Source: an uncultured Clostridia bacterium (GTDB lineage Bacteria; Bacillota; Clostridia; TANB77; CAG-508). From it: DNA of 5,875 bases. The notes below the pieces were generated by a model. That model worked only from the letters and a program-made list of their open reading frames with translations, searched no databases and was not told the origin of the DNA. This document shows, piece after piece, positions 3,969-5,875 of this stretch (within the stretch, counting starts at the first letter, position 1; the number at the start of each line of letters is the position of its first letter). The position numbers were made by a program, and so were the translations under genes. The stretch spans positions 1 through 5,875 of the forward strand of contig CAKPKI010000100.1 in assembly GCA_934167135.1 (NCBI GenBank). Reading direction: 5' to 3'.

Positions 3969-5875
3969 AATATTAAAAAACTTAAAACAATCATGGTTAT
4001 CTGTACTTACAATTGTAGCATTATTATGTGTTCAAGCAGCAGTAGACTTGGAATTACCTAATTATACTTCAAAAATAGTAAATACGGGTATACAAGCTGG
4101 AGGGATTGAATATGCTGTGCCAGAAACAATAAGTTCAAAAGACATGGAGGCAATATTATTGTTTTCAAATGATGATGACAAAATATTAGAAAATTACACA
4201 ACTGAGGAATCAGATGGAAACTATGTTATAAAAGACTTAAAAGAAAGTGAAAAAGAAGAACTTGAACAAATAATGACAAAACCAATTATTATATCAAGAA
4301 CAGTACAAAAAGAAGAAATGGCAAACAAAATAAAAGAACAAATATTAACAAATGTGCCAGATGAGCAAAAAGAAATGATACAAAATATGTCAATAATAGA
4401 TATATTAAAAACTATGCCAGAGGAACAACTAAATCAAATGTTAAGTGAATCTACAAAACAAATAGATGAAATGCAAGATTCAATAAAAAGTCAAGCAGCA
4501 GTTGCTTATGTGAAAGAAATATACAAAGATGCAAATGTAGACACAGATAAATTACAAATGAATTACATAATGGTGGCAGGATTTAAAATGTTAATATTAG
4601 CTGCAATCAGTATGACTTCAGGAATTACAATAATGATGTTATCATCAAGAGTTGGTGCTAAAATGGCAAAAACACTAAGAGAAAAGATATTTAATAAAGT
4701 ATTAAAATTCTCTACTAAAGAATTAAGAGAATTCTCAACCGCTTCTTTAATTACTCGTAGTACAAATGATGTGCAACAAATTCAACAATTATTAGCAATG
4801 CTATTTAGAACAGTAGTATATGCTCCAATAATAGGAATAGGTGGAGTAATAAAAGTAATACATCAAAGTAACACATCAATGGCATGGATAATAGGAGCAG
4901 CAGTAATTACAATATTATTAGTTGTTGCAATATTATTTGCAGTAGCAATGCCAAAATTCAAAAAACTACAAGACTTAATAGACAAGTTAAATGGTGTGGC
5001 AAGAGAAATATTAACAGGAAAATCTGTAATTAGAGCATTTAATACAGAAGAAAGAGAAGAAAAAAGATTTGATGGTGCAAATACAGATTTAACAAAAGCA
5101 AATATATTTGTAAACAGAACAATGTCAGTAATGATGCCAATGTTAATGCTTATAATGAATGGAGTATCAATCTTAATCATATGGGTTGGTGGACACAATA
5201 TAGACCAAGGTATAATGCAAGTTGGAGATATGTTGGCATTTATCCAATATGCAATGCAAATAGTAATGAGTTTCTTAATGATTTCTATGATTTCAATAAT
5301 GCTTCCAAGAGCATCTGTATCAGCTAACAGAATTACAGAAATTTTAGAAACAGAACCAAGTATAAAAGATAAAGAAACAACAAAAAAATTAAATCCAAGT
5401 AAAAAAGGATTAGTAGAATTTAAAAATGTATCATTCAGATATCCTGACGCAGACACAGAAATACTTGAAGATATCAACTTTACAGCAGAACCAGGAAAAA
5501 CAACAGCAATAATAGGAAGTACAGGAAGTGGAAAATCAACAGTTGTAAATTTAATACCAAGATTTTATGATGTAACAGGAGGAGAACTTTTAGTTGATGG
5601 TGTAAATGTAAAAGACTTATCACAAAAAGAATTAAGAGATGCAATTGGATTTGTACCACAAAAAGGAGTATTATTCTCTGGAACAATTGAAAGTAATATA
5701 AAATATTCTGATGAAAGTATGTCTGATGAGAAAATGATAGAAGCGGCAGAAATAGCACAAGCAACAGAATTTATTGAAGGAAAATATGACAAATACAAAT
5801 CAGAAATAGCACAAGGTGGAAGCAATGTATCAGGAGGACAAAAACAAAGATTATCAATATCAAGAGCAGTAGCAA
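3961..5875 (+). CDS. ABC exporter half-transporter (permease fused to ATPase), first subunit, 3' end missing
   Basis: The frame from ATG 3961 is open to the window edge (638 full codons). It encodes a type IV (B-family, MDR-like) exporter with six membrane segments fused to an ATPase. Approximate segments are TM1 12-32, TM2 203-229, TM3 281-300, TM4 307-329, TM5 391-412 and TM6 424-451. Between TM1 and TM2 lies an outward-facing polar insertion of about 150 residues (45-198), rich in Glu, Lys, Gln and Met; most homologues have a short loop there. The ATPase shows the A-loop Tyr494, Walker A GSTGSGKST (519-527), Q-loop Gln567 (FVPQKG) and signature NVSGGQ (622-627). Walker B and the H-loop lie beyond the window, so it is unknown whether this nucleotide site is catalytic or degenerate. 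The TetR gene upstream and the insertion resemble heterodimeric multidrug exporters of the BmrCD type, so a second subunit gene probably follows. Substrate unknown; location is the cytoplasmic membrane. Confidence 0.92.
   Translation, partial: MLKILKNLKQSWLSVLTIVALLCVQAAVDLELPNYTSKIVNTGIQAGGIEYAVPETISSKDMEAILLFSNDDDKILENYTTEESDGNYVIKDLKESEKEELEQIMTKPIIISRTVQKEEMANKIKEQILTNVPDEQKEMIQNMSIIDILKTMPEEQLNQMLSESTKQIDEMQDSIKSQAAVAYVKEIYKDANVDTDKLQMNYIMVAGFKMLILAAISMTSGITIMMLSSRVGAKMAKTLREKIFNKVLKFSTKELREFSTASLITRSTNDVQQIQQLLAMLFRTVVYAPIIGIGGVIKVIHQSNTSMAWIIGAAVITILLVVAILFAVAMPKFKKLQDLIDKLNGVAREILTGKSVIRAFNTEEREEKRFDGANTDLTKANIFVNRTMSVMMPMLMLIMNGVSILIIWVGGHNIDQGIMQVGDMLAFIQYAMQIVMSFLMISMISIMLPRASVSANRITEILETEPSIKDKETTKKLNPSKKGLVEFKNVSFRYPDADTEILEDINFTAEPGKTTAIIGSTGSGKSTVVNLIPRFYDVTGGELLVDGVNVKDLSQKELRDAIGFVPQKGVLFSGTIESNIKYSDESMSDEKMIEAAEIAQATEFIEGKYDKYKSEIAQGGSNVSGGQKQRLSISRAVA

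Noticed and set aside
4863..5477. A 204-codon open frame on the minus strand inside the ABC exporter gene
   Set aside because: It is antisense to a well-supported gene, its translation is low-complexity (Ile/Ser/Leu-rich) as expected from the complement of AT-rich codons, and it has no good ribosome site. The same applies to the shorter minus-strand frames inside the aspartate kinase, pfk, acidic-protein and ABC genes.

Overview
The window is strongly AT-rich and its genes prefer A- or T-ending codons. All four complete genes stop with TAA, tryptophan is read by TGG, and Shine-Dalgarno sites are strong (AGGAGG type). Together this points to a low-GC Gram-positive bacterium (Bacillota, probably a clostridial or gut-type lineage) using the standard code. 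Genus and species cannot be read from the sequence. I see no rRNA, tRNA, insertion sequence, CRISPR array or phage gene.

Layout, left to right. (1) At the left edge, on the minus strand, is the start of a short N-terminally hydrophobic protein, with a very good extended -10 promoter and a palindrome in its leader. (2) On the plus strand, 291-1253 encodes an unusually short aspartate kinase that keeps one ACT domain instead of two, followed by a clear intrinsic terminator. (3) 1470-2615 encodes a 6-phosphofructokinase whose active-site residues suggest an ATP enzyme of the group related to PPi-dependent PFKs. It has its own promoter and an 11-bp perfect hairpin at the start of its leader. (4) 2752-3201 encodes an acidic 149-residue protein of unknown function with its own extended -10 promoter and a stable 3' hairpin. 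(5) From 3276 to the right edge lies a TetR-type regulator followed, with an 8-bp overlap, by the first subunit of an ABC exporter of the multidrug type. The exporter gene runs off the window before Walker B.

The left and middle genes look like independently transcribed housekeeping genes (amino-acid synthesis, glycolysis), each with its own promoter. The right end is a self-contained efflux cassette. The regulator's promoter is fully consensus, and two related palindromes lie on it, one between -35 and -10 and one over the start point. This is the arrangement expected if the TetR protein represses its own operon and is released by a compound that the exporter removes. A second ABC half-transporter probably follows beyond the window.

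No clearly new system is visible. The points most worth checking are the single-ACT aspartate kinase, the paired TetR operators, the large extracellular insertion of the ABC subunit, and the pfk leader hairpin. No gene-free stretch exceeds 300 bases; the longest is 1254-1469.
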